Shown: positions 1 to 9,018, counted from the first letter of the stretch. The stretch is 26,660 nt of DNA from Caldilineaceae bacterium (GCA_022842065.1 JALHQH010000039.1:1-26660), one strand, 5' to 3'. Program-made: numbers and translations. Notes: generated from the letters alone by a model not told the origin.

Positions 1-21
1 GACGGAAATTTTGCTGGGTTT

Positions 22-104
22 TTCGTCCCAGCGGGACGGTTGACCTTAGGACCAAGAATATCATGATATTTCCCGGCTAAGGTCAACCGTCCCGCTGGGA
101 CGAA
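22..104. repeat. Nested inverted repeat (REP/MITE-like hairpin)
   Basis: Two perfect 27-nt arms (22-48 and 78-104) are reverse complements around a 29-nt centre. Each arm holds its own small hairpin, CGTCCC-AGC-GGGACG. The centre holds a perfect 14-nt palindrome, AATATCATGATATT, at 57-70. All levels share nearly the same midpoint (about 63). The element lies just beyond the 3' end of the DUF3307 gene and could act as its terminator, although no T-run follows either arm. The architecture resembles REP/BIME or MITE elements, but I cannot name a family. Confidence 0.85.
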
Positions 105-142
105 CGCGGCTTTTAATCAAGCATAACTTAGATAACACTGCA

Positions 143-697
143 CTAGTTGACAACAAATTGACCCAAGAGTACGACACAGATCAGTACCAGCCCGACCCGC
201 TGCTCGAAGAGCAGAATTTCATTTTTTACCCAACGTAACAGAAAATAACGCTTAATCTGTTCTTCGCTCAAATCGTTGGCCCACACCCAGCAAAAGACCA
301 TGACCGCCAAGAGTAGCGCACAGACAAAGGCGATCCCAAGCAGTTGATCTGACAAAACCCCTTGGGGTACCGGCTGCCACGATAGATTGGCCAGGTGAAC
401 TGCTATCACCACCGTGGTTACATGCAGCAGTTGATCGATGATAAAGGACAGAATGGCCCGTCGGCTCTGAAAGATAACCTTGCAAGCATCGATCACGAAA
501 TGGGCAAGCCCCAAACCGAGTACGAGAGGCCAGTAGCGTAAAGGTTGTTGCAAAAGCAGCGCAGTTGCGCCCATATAGATCAAGACATGGATCAGTACAC
601 CCCGAATACTCGATTTTTTTAGCCGAGCCAAACTATTTGACTGCAGTGGAAAATCAGCAAATAGATGGGCAAGCAATAAAGTTGTTAGTAAATGCAT
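143..697 (-). CDS. DUF3307 family membrane protein
   Basis: A 184-residue hydrophobic protein of unknown function, predicted to sit in the cytoplasmic membrane. The N-terminus carries the family's polar residues in a hydrophobic helix: H11, D15 and Q19 in LLLAHLFADFPLQ. A second helix has H66 and D70 (LAHFVIDACK), and a third has D88, Q89 and H92. Further hydrophobic segments lie at about 34-49, 118-140 and 165-182, giving roughly five membrane passes. The length is a little below that of many DUF3307 proteins. The ATG start is supported by GGGAG seven bases upstream. It is transcribed divergently from the WD40 gene and alone in its direction. Characterised relatives are lacking, so no function is proposed. 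The recurring His/Asp residues inside membrane helices suggest a metal- or proton-binding role, which is inference only. Confidence 0.75.
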   Translation of the reverse strand: MHLLTTLLLAHLFADFPLQSNSLARLKKSSIRGVLIHVLIYMGATALLLQQPLRYWPLVLGLGLAHFVIDACKVIFQSRRAILSFIIDQLLHVTTVVIAVHLANLSWQPVPQGVLSDQLLGIAFVCALLLAVMVFCWVWANDLSEEQIKRYFLLRWVKNEILLFEQRVGLVLICVVLLGQFVVN

Positions 698-975
698 AAT
701 GCGTCTCCCTCATTTTCACAATTCATTGATGGCGGCGACAGAGACAGAAGCGGAAGTTGTGGGGTTCACGCGGCTGGCTCATTTGCTTCAGTGCAAGAGG
801 AAGTTTATCGAATAATCAAGCATATTATACGTCAAAAGTGACGGAATTTTTTGTTACAATCTTGTACACTGATCCATAGACGATTTGAAACAACCTGATA
901 ACTTCGCCACTAGCGCATTCTGCGTTACTTGCGTGACTGAGGACGAGGTACCATGCGCAGTAAAACTAATTCGCA
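698..975. other. Divergent intergenic region
   Basis: This 278-bp spacer separates the DUF3307 gene (-) from the WD40 gene (+) and should hold both promoters. On the minus strand a TATAAT lies at 824-829 with no good -35 box 17 bp upstream. On the plus strand TACAAT lies near 855-860, also without a convincing -35. An ORF starting at 885 overlaps the WD40 gene out of frame and looks spurious. I see no conserved RNA structure. Confidence 0.35.
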
Positions 976-3900
976 ATGAAACCAGTCAATTTACAAAAGG
1001 AACGTATCATTTTTCTGGTCAACCAGTTGCTGACCCGTGCCGGCCTCAACATCGATCAAGTGGTGGCACGCATGGAGTTGACGGGTTGCCAGATTACGCG
1101 CAGCACCTTTGAAAATCGTTTTACGACGCGCGTACATCAGAAACCTAACATTTCTGCACAGTGGCTCTTAGCCTTGATCCAGGCCTTTACTTATCAACTC
1201 GCCGCAGAAGAGCGCTGCCAAGCAATCGAAGCTGTTGAGTTAGCGCAACTAGCCGGCTTACCGCTTGATCACTATGCCGCATTGGGGCAAATTTTTGCGT
1301 CAGCTGATTTCGCCGCGGCGATGGAAGCGCTCATTCCGTTATCATACTTTAGTATCAGCCAAAATACAACTTTAGCTGTCAATTCGCTTACAAAGAATGT
1401 AAGCAAAAAGGCGCAGCCGATTCGCCAAGACCAATCAGAACAACCAATCAGCGCACCTGCCGCGGCAAAGCGCAGCGCAGATTGGGGCGAAGCGCCGGAT
1501 GTGACGACCTTTCTGGATCGGGTGGCAGAGACAAAAAGCATCGAACACTGGATGATCGATGAAAGCTGCCGCTTGGTCGGTCTCTTTGGCATGGGGGGGA
1601 TTGGCAAAACCATGTTGGCGGCCCATGTTGTCCATCGCGTGCAGGAACGTTTCGATCGCCTCTTCTGGCGCTCATTGCGCAACGTCCCTGCGCTTGATGA
1701 GTTTCTCGATGATCTGCTGCTTTTTTTGTTAGGCCCGGACGTAACCAATCTCCCCACGACGTTGGAACGCCGACTATTGCTGGTGAACCAACAGTTGCGT
1801 ACCTACCGGTGTCTGTTGGTGTTAGATAATTGTGAAGCACTCGTCGAAATCGAAAACAGGACCGGTAACTATCGCATCGGTTACGAAGATTACGCAGATT
1901 GGCTGCGTCAACTAGCCCAAGTGCCCCACCATAGCTGTCTATTGCTGGTCGGGCGCGAAAAGCCGGGCGCATTTGCTGCATTGGAGAGTAATGATGGCCC
2001 CGTGCGCTCGCTGCGCTTAGGTGGCCTCTCCCTGGATAGTGTGCGCATCTTATTGGCGGGCAAAGGGCTACATGGGCTTGTGCCAACCTGGGCAGGGTTA
2101 ATTGCCCGCTACTCGGGCAATCCGCTCGCGTTGAAGTTGGCTGCCGACCCGATCCACGAACTATTTGATGGTGATATTCGGGCCTTTCTGCAAAATGAGG
2201 CGGGCCTCTTCCAGGATGTCCGCGATTTACTCGACCAGCAATTTGGGCGATTGACCTTACTGGAGCGCGATCTGCTCTATTGGCTGGCCATTGAACGCGA
2301 TCTGGTCGGCCTGGATGTACTCCAGCAAAATACGGGCCATACGATTTCCCGCAGCGAACTATTAGAAGCCTTGCGCGCGCTGCATCGTCGTTCGCTACTA
2401 GAGCAATCACAGCAAGGCTTTAGCGTGCCGACGGTTGTCCTCACCTATCTGACGGAACGGTTGGTAACACTAGTCGTCGAAGAGCTGCGCGCGGATATTC
2501 CCTTAATGCTTGTCAGTTTTGCCTTACTCAAGGCAAAGGCGAAAGAATATTTGCGCGATGCCCAAGTCTATTACCTGCTCTTACCGATTTTGGAACGTCT
2601 CACAAAATTTGTCCACCAAGCTGAGATTGAACAGAAACTTTTTGCCATGTTGCATGCCCTGCAACTGGCGGCAACCCCTCAGGATAATTACTGTGCCGGT
2701 AATCTACTGAATTTGCTGGTCCATCTTAATACCGACCTGCGGGGCCGCAACTTTGGCGGCTTATATATCCGGCATGCTGATTTGCATGGGGCTAATTTAC
2801 AAGATGTCAATTTTGCGGGGACAACTTTTCGGGCAGCCCGTTTTCTCGAGACCTTCGCCAGCATTGCTACCCTTGCCTTTAGCCCGGATGGGCGCTACCT
2901 TGCCGCCGGGATGACCAATGGCGATCTCAATCTCTGGCAGTTGGGCACCAACGAGTTGCAACTTAAATTGCGCGGCCATACGGATATGGTCTGGACGGTC
3001 GCCTTTAGCCCCGATGGCACAGAAGTGGCCAGTGGCGGTGAAGATCAGTGCATTCGTGTCTGGGATATCCGCAGCGGTGAATGTCTTTGGTCGCGCCCTG
3101 CTCACCTTGGTTGGGTCAAAAGTCTTTGTTATCGCCGCGACGGTGCCCAGTTATACAGTGCCGGCCATGATGGCTATGTACGCGTGTGGGGACGGCGAAA
3201 AGGGGAGCCGCAGGGGGAATGGCAAGCCCATTCGGCCTGGATTTGGTCACTTGCGCTCAGTAATGACGGGCAATGGCTTGCTACCGCCAGTGAAGATCAT
3301 TGTGTAAAACTGTGGGCACTGGCCGACGGCCGCTTGCACCACACCTTGTCCGGCCACAGTGCAACGGTGCGGATGGTTTGCTTTACGGCTGATAGCCAAC
3401 AGCTTATTAGCGCTAGTTTTGATCAAACGATCAGGGTCTGGGATGTTGCTACCGGCGAATTGCACCATACGCTCCACCGCCATACCAATTTCATTTGGGC
3501 GCTTACCCTCAGTCCCGATGGCCGACTGTTGGCCAGTGCGGGTGATGACCAAGATATTCATCTGTGGGATCTAAAGCAAGGCACGCTGTTGCAGACCCTG
3601 ACCGGCCACTCGAATCGCGTTTGGGCCATGGCCTTTAGTCCCGACAGTAAGTTTCTAGCCAGCGGTGGGGATGACCAAAGCTTGCGGCTGTGGGATGTAG
3701 AGCACAACCAGTTGGTCCATCGGCTGCAAGGCTATGCCGGCCAGCTCTGGGCAACAGCTGTGAGCAGTGCGCGCCACTTGTTAGCCAGTGGTGGTGATGA
3801 CAGGATCGTGCGTATCTTTGATCAGGAAGGGGAACGCAGTCTACTCTTACTCGAAGGGCATACCGAACGGGTGCGCACCGTCGCCTTTAGCCCGGATGGT

Positions 3901-4710
3901 GCCCTGGTAGCTAGTGGTAGTGATGATCAGACCATCCGGATTTGGCAGATCCGGCGCAATGTCTGTTTACATACACTATACGGCCACTCAAACCGCGTCT
4001 GGTCAGTGGCTTTTAGCCCCGATGGGCGTCAGGTCGTCAGCAGCAGCGAAGATCAAACCCTCCGGATTTGGGATGTCGAGACCGGGCGGACCGTGCGCAC
4101 ATTGCACTCCAGCTATGGCCGCATCTGGTCAGTCGCCTACCATCCCCAGCGGCCGCTGCTAATTAGTGGCGGTGATGCGCCAGGGCTACAGTTATGGGAT
4201 ATTGAACGGGGCGAAGCAATCCAACTCTGGCCCGGCCACCAAGGTCGGATTTGGGCCGTTGCTTTTTCGCAAGAGGGGGCGTTGGTTGCGAGCGGCGGGG
4301 CTGATCACCAGGTCTGTATTTGGTTTACCGAAACTGGTCACTGTATCCACCGCCTGGCTGATCATACTGACGCGGTCTGGGCCGTGGCCTTCAGTCCAAA
4401 TGGGCGGCTCTTAGCCAGCGGCGGCGATGATCAACGGCTCCGCATCTGGGAAGTCGAGACCGGGCTACTGTTACACACGCTCACCGGCCACAGTGGTTGT
4501 ATCTGGACCGTGGCCTTTCTCAATGACGAACGGCTGGTCAGCGGCAGCCAGGATGAGACTATTCGCATTTGGGATATCAACCATGGTGAATGTATGCGTG
4601 TGGTGCGCAACGAGCGCCCCTACGAACGGATGAATATTACCGGTGTCAAAGGGCTGACCGAGGCACAAAAATCCTCGTTGCGCGCGCTCGGTGCCCTGGA
4701 AAATGAATAA
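976..4710 (+). CDS. STAND ATPase: N-terminal HTH-like region, NB-ARC, pentapeptide segment, 14 WD40 repeats
   Basis: A 1244-residue modular protein. Residues 1-100 are helical and HTH-like, of unclear function. An NB-ARC module follows: P-loop GMGGIGKT at 205-212, Walker B VLDN at 282-285 and the GLPL-like GNPL at 381-384. A helical region leads to a short pentapeptide-repeat stretch (about 587-623), and 14 WD40 repeats of about 42 residues span roughly 629-1215. Fourteen blades fit two seven-bladed propellers. The last 30 residues (ending MNITGVKGLTEAQK...LGALENE) match a tail I recognise from bacterial WD40 STAND proteins. STAND proteins are nucleotide-driven switches in signalling or phage defence, with the WD40 part as likely sensor. 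No catalytic effector domain (protease, nuclease, TIR) is visible, so the output may be the N-terminal region or a partner. The upstream spacing has no clear Shine-Dalgarno sequence. psuG follows after 23 bp, perhaps co-transcribed. Confidence 0.9.
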   Translation: MKPVNLQKERIIFLVNQLLTRAGLNIDQVVARMELTGCQITRSTFENRFTTRVHQKPNISAQWLLALIQAFTYQLAAEERCQAIEAVELAQLAGLPLDHYAALGQIFASADFAAAMEALIPLSYFSISQNTTLAVNSLTKNVSKKAQPIRQDQSEQPISAPAAAKRSADWGEAPDVTTFLDRVAETKSIEHWMIDESCRLVGLFGMGGIGKTMLAAHVVHRVQERFDRLFWRSLRNVPALDEFLDDLLLFLLGPDVTNLPTTLERRLLLVNQQLRTYRCLLVLDNCEALVEIENRTGNYRIGYEDYADWLRQLAQVPHHSCLLLVGREKPGAFAALESNDGPVRSLRLGGLSLDSVRILLAGKGLHGLVPTWAGLIARYSGNPLALKLAADPIHELFDGDIRAFLQNEAGLFQDVRDLLDQQFGRLTLLERDLLYWLAIERDLVGLDVLQQNTGHTISRSELLEALRALHRRSLLEQSQQGFSVPTVVLTYLTERLVTLVVEELRADIPLMLVSFALLKAKAKEYLRDAQVYYLLLPILERLTKFVHQAEIEQKLFAMLHALQLAATPQDNYCAGNLLNLLVHLNTDLRGRNFGGLYIRHADLHGANLQDVNFAGTTFRAARFLETFASIATLAFSPDGRYLAAGMTNGDLNLWQLGTNELQLKLRGHTDMVWTVAFSPDGTEVASGGEDQCIRVWDIRSGECLWSRPAHLGWVKSLCYRRDGAQLYSAGHDGYVRVWGRRKGEPQGEWQAHSAWIWSLALSNDGQWLATASEDHCVKLWALADGRLHHTLSGHSATVRMVCFTADSQQLISASFDQTIRVWDVATGELHHTLHRHTNFIWALTLSPDGRLLASAGDDQDIHLWDLKQGTLLQTLTGHSNRVWAMAFSPDSKFLASGGDDQSLRLWDVEHNQLVHRLQGYAGQLWATAVSSARHLLASGGDDRIVRIFDQEGERSLLLLEGHTERVRTVAFSPDGALVASGSDDQTIRIWQIRRNVCLHTLYGHSNRVWSVAFSPDGRQVVSSSEDQTLRIWDVETGRTVRTLHSSYGRIWSVAYHPQRPLLISGGDAPGLQLWDIERGEAIQLWPGHQGRIWAVAFSQEGALVASGGADHQVCIWFTETGHCIHRLADHTDAVWAVAFSPNGRLLASGGDDQRLRIWEVETGLLLHTLTGHSGCIWTVAFLNDERLVSGSQDETIRIWDINHGECMRVVRNERPYERMNITGVKGLTEAQKSSLRALGALENE

Positions 4711-4733
4711 ATGATTTTAGAAAGCGAGTCCTT

Positions 4734-5618
4734 ATGCAACTAAACCAACCAATGGCCGATTCGACGGCGCAAGTTGCGCTTGAGTCAACCGTCATTACCC
4801 ACGGCCTACCCTATCCGCACAATCTGGCTTTGGCCCGCGAAATGGAGGCAATCGTACGCCAACATGGTGCGCAGCCAAAGACGATTGCAATTCTTGGCGG
4901 CGAGCTGATTGCCGGCCTCAGCGATGCACAGATGGCGCAATTGGCGCAGCGCAGCGATGTGCGCAAAGTCAGCCGGCGCGACTTGCCCATTGTCACCGCG
5001 CGGGGGCTTGACGGCTCCACTACGGTGGCAACCACCATGTGGATTGCCCAACGTAATGGCATCAATGTCTTTGCCACCGGCGGCATTGGGGGCGTTCATC
5101 GCGGTAATGCTGCGGACATTAGTGCCGATTTGCAAGAGCTTGCGCGCACGGGGGTGATTGTGGTCTGTGCCGGGGCCAAGGCAATTCTCGATCTGCCGGC
5201 CACGCTCGAATATTTAGAGACCTTTGGCGTAACCGTTGTGGGGTGGCAGAGTGATGAATTTCCCGCTTTCTACAGTCGCACGAGTGGGCTGCGCGTGGAT
5301 GTGCGCTGTGAGGATGGGGCTGCGGTGGCGTCACTCTGGCAGGCCAAACAGCGGTTGGGCTTAGAGGGTGGGCTACTAGTCACCGTGCCCGTGCCCAGCG
5401 CCGATGAGATTCCCGCCGCCGAAATTGAACCATTGATCGCGCAGGCGGTTGCCGAAGCCCAGGCCCAAGGGCTGCGTTCCGCCGAGGTTACTCCTTATCT
5501 TTTGCGGCGGTTGGTGGCGCTCAGTGGCGAACGCAGTCTCCATGCAAACCTGGCGTTGCTCAAAAACAATGCCAGGGTGGCTGCACAGATTGCTGTTGCC
5601 CTTACTCACTTAACGTGA
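4734..5618 (+). CDS. psuG: Pseudouridine-5'-phosphate glycosidase
   Basis: A 294-residue PsuG/IndA-family enzyme, a full-length match to the family. It reversibly converts pseudouridine 5'-phosphate to uracil and ribose 5-phosphate, salvaging the modified base from RNA turnover. The N-terminal ALESTVITHGLPYPHN contains the conserved catalytic glutamate (E17, equivalent to E. coli E31). The glycine-rich NVFATGGIGGVHRG follows, and AGAKAILDL places K149 at the Schiff-base lysine. The C-terminus has the conserved LLKNNARVAAQIA. A second ATG at codon 7 is possible, and the Shine-Dalgarno is weak for both. psuG usually sits beside the kinase gene psuK; none is present here, and the neighbours are a WD40 STAND gene and convergent ftsH, so the kinase must be elsewhere or replaced. 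Confidence 0.93.
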   Translation: MQLNQPMADSTAQVALESTVITHGLPYPHNLALAREMEAIVRQHGAQPKTIAILGGELIAGLSDAQMAQLAQRSDVRKVSRRDLPIVTARGLDGSTTVATTMWIAQRNGINVFATGGIGGVHRGNAADISADLQELARTGVIVVCAGAKAILDLPATLEYLETFGVTVVGWQSDEFPAFYSRTSGLRVDVRCEDGAAVASLWQAKQRLGLEGGLLVTVPVPSADEIPAAEIEPLIAQAVAEAQAQGLRSAEVTPYLLRRLVALSGERSLHANLALLKNNARVAAQIAVALTHLT

Positions 5619-5640
5619 ACGCACTTGGTGCCGGCTACTT

Positions 5641-5676
5641 CTGCTGAATGAGACCCTGGGTCTTATTTCAACCGCC
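5641..5676. repeat. Small hairpin repeat, related to a segment in the hom leader
   Basis: Within it, 5647-5667 forms a near-perfect hairpin (AATGAGACCC then GGGTCTTATT). Read on the minus strand, the element begins GCGGTTGAAATAAGACCC, which matches 17 of 18 bases of the plus-strand sequence at 11409-11426. Both copies also end near a CAGCAG. It lies between psuG and the main terminator, and its role is unknown. Confidence 0.5.
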
Positions 5677-5688
5677 GGATTGCAACAA

Positions 5689-5719
5689 AAAACCGGGTTC
5701 TGCTGCAGAACCCGGTTTT
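5689..5719. terminator. Bidirectional intrinsic terminator between psuG and ftsH
   Basis: Perfect 14-bp stem: AAAACCGGGTTCTG (5689-5702) pairs with 5706-5719 around a 3-nt loop. An A-run on the left and a T-run on the right give a U-tract in both directions, as expected between convergent genes. It ends psuG (+) and ftsH (-). Confidence 0.88.
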
Positions 5720-5744
5720 GGACCATCAGTGTATTGACGACACG

Positions 5745-7667
5745 TTAATCAGCGGCGGCCGTCGGGGCCGGGGCCGCTGCTGAGCCATCAAGCAAGCGCA
5801 GGAATTCTGGGCGATCAATAACTTCTTTTTCCAAGAGCAATTCGGCTAGTTGCACCAATTTATCGCGCTGATCCAGCAGGATCTGCTTGGCTCGATTATG
5901 CGCTGAGTAGACAATGCGGCGCACTTCTTGATCGATCTTACGCGCCACATCTTCACTGTAGGAACGTTGCTCACCGATCTCCATGCCCATAAATGGATTG
6001 CTGTCCCCTTGTTGCAATTGCATCGGCCCAATCAGGTCGCTCATCCCAAAGCGGGTGACCATTGCTTTGGCCAACCGACTCACACGTTCTAGATCTTCGG
6101 ACGCTTTAGTGGTGGGCTCATTGAAGATGAGCTCTTCGGCTGCACGGCCACCCAGCAAAGCAGCAATCATATCCTCGTATTCGGCCCGGCTACGCAGCCG
6201 TTTTTCCTCTTCCGGCAGTGACATGACATAACCAAGGGATTGACCACGGCTAACGATGGTCAACTTGGCAACGCGGTCCGTATGCTCCAACGCCTCAATT
6301 ACCAACGCCCGGCCTGCTTCATTATAGGCGACGACCTTACGATCCTTTTCATTAAGAATTCGACTGTGCCGTGCGGGGCCGGACATGACTCGTTCAATCG
6401 ATTCAATTAATTCGTCCATGCTAATGGAACGTTTGTTGCGCCGCGCCGCGAGAATCGCCGCTTCGTTGATCAGATTTTCCAGATCAGCGCCGACCATGCC
6501 CGGTGTCTGCGCCGCAACTACGTCGAGGTTGACATCGGGTGCAATCGGTTTACCCCGTGCATGGACTTTGAGAATCTCTTCCCGTCCTTTACGGTCTGGG
6601 CGATCAACAATCACTTTGCGGTCAAAACGACCAGGGCGCAAGAGCGCCGGATCCAGGATGTCCGGCCGATTGGTGGCGGCGATGATCACAATATTCGTAT
6701 CGGTGTCAAAGCCATCCATCTCCACCAAAATTTGGTTGAGCGTCTGCTCGCGCTCGTCATTGCCGCCGCCCATGCCAGCCCCACGATGACGACCGACCGC
6801 ATCGATCTCATCCACAAAGATGATACAGGGCGAATTCTTTTTGGCCTGTTCAAAAAGATCGCGCACGCGGCTGGCACCAACACCAACAAACATCTCGACA
6901 AACTCAGAACCAGAGCTACTAAAGAAGGGCACCCCAGCTTCGCCCGCCACGGCTTTTGCCAACAGCGTCTTACCCGTGCCCGGCGAGCCAACCATCAAAA
7001 CGCCCTTGGGAATGCGCGCACCCAAAGCCGCAAATTTCTGTGGCTCTTTAAGGAATTCAACCACTTCCTGCAATTCTTGTTTCGCCTCATCCGAACCAGC
7101 AACATCATCAAAGGTGATGGTGGGACGGTCGGCATTCTCAAGCTTGCGGGCGCGACTACGGCCAAATTGCATGGCGCGGTTCTGACCACCGCTCCCGGCT
7201 TGGCGCATAATAAAAATAAAGAAGCCGAAGATCAAAATCATCGGCAACATCATAATCAACCAATTCAGAATGATCGCAGTATTAGGCGCGCTCTCGACGT
7301 TGATCGGCAAACTTTCCAGCGTTTCGTCCGCAACCCCCAGGGCCTGCAACGTATCCAAGAGGCTTTCGCCCCCTTCTTTACGGGTCCGCACTGGTTCATC
7401 CTGGTTCTTCAGGGTGACCATAACGGCTTCGCCCTGAACCGTGATTTCACTCACCTTGTCTTCGTTGATCAGACGCGCCACATCATTTAACCCAACGGCG
7501 TCACCCAAATCAGTCGTACTGTTTAAAAAGAAGCGCGAACCAAAGAGAATCAAAATTGCCAGGACGATCCAAAACCAGCCGCGGCTAAAAAAGTTGCCGC
7601 CTTGACCTTTGGGTTCCTGACCACCACTTGGCTTACGCGGGGGGGAAGGTTTTTTCTCTGGTGCCAT
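5745..7667 (-). CDS. ftsH: FtsH-family AAA+ membrane protein with degenerate zinc motif (predicted inactive protease)
   Basis: A 640-residue protein, full length for FtsH, with a Pro/Lys-rich N-terminus and two membrane segments (about 30-48 and 130-153) flanking the periplasmic/extracytoplasmic domain. The AAA+ module is intact: Walker A GSPGTGKT at 227-234, Walker B with D286-E287, then the SRH ([20 protein letters not shown]). In the C-terminal M41 domain the zinc site should read HEAGH but reads NEAGR at 449-453. Codons AAT and CGG are unambiguous and the frame is open. Glu450 and the likely third ligand, Asp525 (SEDLERVS), remain. Without both histidines the enzyme should not bind zinc normally or cleave proteins, although it could still unfold or remodel them or assemble with an active FtsH, as chloroplast FtsHi proteins do. 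The Shine-Dalgarno AAGGAG is 16 nt from ATG; an in-frame stop lies between them, fixing the start. Confidence 0.95.
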   Translation of the reverse strand: MAPEKKPSPPRKPSGGQEPKGQGGNFFSRGWFWIVLAILILFGSRFFLNSTTDLGDAVGLNDVARLINEDKVSEITVQGEAVMVTLKNQDEPVRTRKEGGESLLDTLQALGVADETLESLPINVESAPNTAIILNWLIMMLPMILIFGFFIFIMRQAGSGGQNRAMQFGRSRARKLENADRPTITFDDVAGSDEAKQELQEVVEFLKEPQKFAALGARIPKGVLMVGSPGTGKTLLAKAVAGEAGVPFFSSSGSEFVEMFVGVGASRVRDLFEQAKKNSPCIIFVDEIDAVGRHRGAGMGGGNDEREQTLNQILVEMDGFDTDTNIVIIAATNRPDILDPALLRPGRFDRKVIVDRPDRKGREEILKVHARGKPIAPDVNLDVVAAQTPGMVGADLENLINEAAILAARRNKRSISMDELIESIERVMSGPARHSRILNEKDRKVVAYNEAGRALVIEALEHTDRVAKLTIVSRGQSLGYVMSLPEEEKRLRSRAEYEDMIAALLGGRAAEELIFNEPTTKASEDLERVSRLAKAMVTRFGMSDLIGPMQLQQGDSNPFMGMEIGEQRSYSEDVARKIDQEVRRIVYSAHNRAKQILLDQRDKLVQLAELLLEKEVIDRPEFLRLLDGSAAAPAPTAAAD

Positions 7668-7806
7668 TGCTGTTTACCGTTTGCTCCTTAAAATATGCGC
7701 TGACTGAAGATCGTGCTGTCACCCTAGTAAAACTAGTATGGCATGAGTTGCTGCGCTTGACAGTAAGCTCTCATGCTGTAACTACTGCTGCCGGGTGGTG
7801 CTGATC

Positions 7807-9018
7807 CTACTTGAGGGCCTCAAGCTGTGCCTGAATTGAGGTGCCGACCCGATGTGTTTCGGTTTTGTGTAGCGGCTGATACTCCGAATCGGGCCGGGTT
7901 GGGCAGGATGCCTCAAAGGGCTTGTCGCTCAGACAGAGCATTAGCGCACCCCGCGTTTTCAACCAGGCTGACAGATCGCAGACTTCCTGCGTCAAGGTAA
8001 TCTCCTCATTGAGGATGGTCTCGACCCCGGTATTATCGGCCACGTTGCCCATATGGGCGGCCGTGCTGCGGAACTCTTCGCGGCGAAATTGTTTGAACGG
8101 GGTCGGATCACCAACGCGCAGGCTGGCCACAACGGCTTCATGCACCTGGCGAAAGGCCTCACCCATGCGTGGTGCTGCCATCATCCGGCTATCAACCCAA
8201 CGCAAGAACTGTTCAAAATCGTTGAGGCTTTCATTATTGATTTCGCTGAGCAGATCTTCATAACCGATCAGGCCCGTATTAAGAACTAGGCAGATGTAGG
8301 CCAGATAATCCTGATTATCTTCCGTCAATGAATGATAGCGTGCGCGATTCAGTTCCCCATATTGGCGCTCGAACGCGGTGCGGTCAAAATCGTCGCCCAG
8401 TACAGAGTCCATGGTGCGATAGATGCCTTCCAACCGGGCCCGGTCGATTACCTGATCGTTGCGTCCCTTGGCCCCAAGCGCCGTCTTATCAATGTCAACG
8501 ATCAAGAGTGTGCGCTCATCCAGGCGGAATTTTTGCTCATGTAGCCACGCCACCCAATCGCCCAATGCCGCCCACCGATTGGCATTGTAGAGCAGCTGAT
8601 TTGCTTCAATCTCGACGTCTGGTGCATGTTTAAGTCGATCAGCGCCAATAAAACAAGAGCCCTTCCAACCGCTCACTTTGACAATGTTCCGATAAGCTTG
8701 CCCATCATTGAGCAGCGTGTCGCCGACAAAGAGAATCTCTTGTAAGGCCGTCGTGGTATGGCGTAGTTTTTGTGCTTCTTCGGCAAACCAGACCGCGGCT
8801 TTGGCATAATCAGGCTCAAATTTACGGGGGATGCGATCGCTCGACAATCCCATCTTGTAGCCCGCCGACTTCAGCCCGCGCAAGCGTCGATCCAAAGGTT
8901 CCAGATTTCGATAGATCACGAAATCCGCAAAATAATCTGACAGACGGCCGCGCCCAAAATTACGCAGTTCGACCGTTGTCTCAGCAGTTTTTAGGGTGGC
9001 TGTGGTCGATAGACTCAT
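7807..9018 (-). CDS. HAD-like protein with apparently permuted motif order
   Basis: A 403-residue protein. I recognise HAD-superfamily motifs but no named family. ILFVGDTLLND (D100) resembles motif IV and comes first. LLIVDIDKT (D175, D177, T179) is a clear motif I (DxDxT). About 180 mainly helical residues, like a C1 cap, follow, then LMLCLSDKPFEAS (S364, K366) resembles motif II. GLSSDR at 58-62 could be a remnant of another motif. Normal order is I, II, III, IV, so this looks circularly permuted or built from two half-domains. A phosphatase or phosphotransferase role is plausible, but the substrate is unknown. I chose the ATG at 9018 because AAGGAG sits six bases before it; an upstream GTG at 9033 would bury that site. 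It lies 109 bp downstream of asd, with a possible -10 (TACAAT, 9063-9068) in the gap. Confidence 0.7.
   Translation of the reverse strand: MSLSTTATLKTAETTVELRNFGRGRLSDYFADFVIYRNLEPLDRRLRGLKSAGYKMGLSSDRIPRKFEPDYAKAAVWFAEEAQKLRHTTTALQEILFVGDTLLNDGQAYRNIVKVSGWKGSCFIGADRLKHAPDVEIEANQLLYNANRWAALGDWVAWLHEQKFRLDERTLLIVDIDKTALGAKGRNDQVIDRARLEGIYRTMDSVLGDDFDRTAFERQYGELNRARYHSLTEDNQDYLAYICLVLNTGLIGYEDLLSEINNESLNDFEQFLRWVDSRMMAAPRMGEAFRQVHEAVVASLRVGDPTPFKQFRREEFRSTAAHMGNVADNTGVETILNEEITLTQEVCDLSAWLKTRGALMLCLSDKPFEASCPTRPDSEYQPLHKTETHRVGTSIQAQLEALK

Noticed and set aside
1448..2410. 320-codon ORF on the minus strand
   Set aside because: It is antisense to the NB-ARC part of the WD40 gene; the composition is Arg/Pro/His-rich and no motif is recognisable.
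6561..7490. 309-codon plus-strand ORF antisense to ftsH
   Set aside because: It mirrors a strongly conserved gene, has no motif and no ribosome-binding site; it is a shadow frame.
7741..7790. Plus-strand TTGACA with a possible -10
   Set aside because: It points into the antisense side of ftsH and the HAD-like gene junction, and the -10 (TAACTA) is weak.
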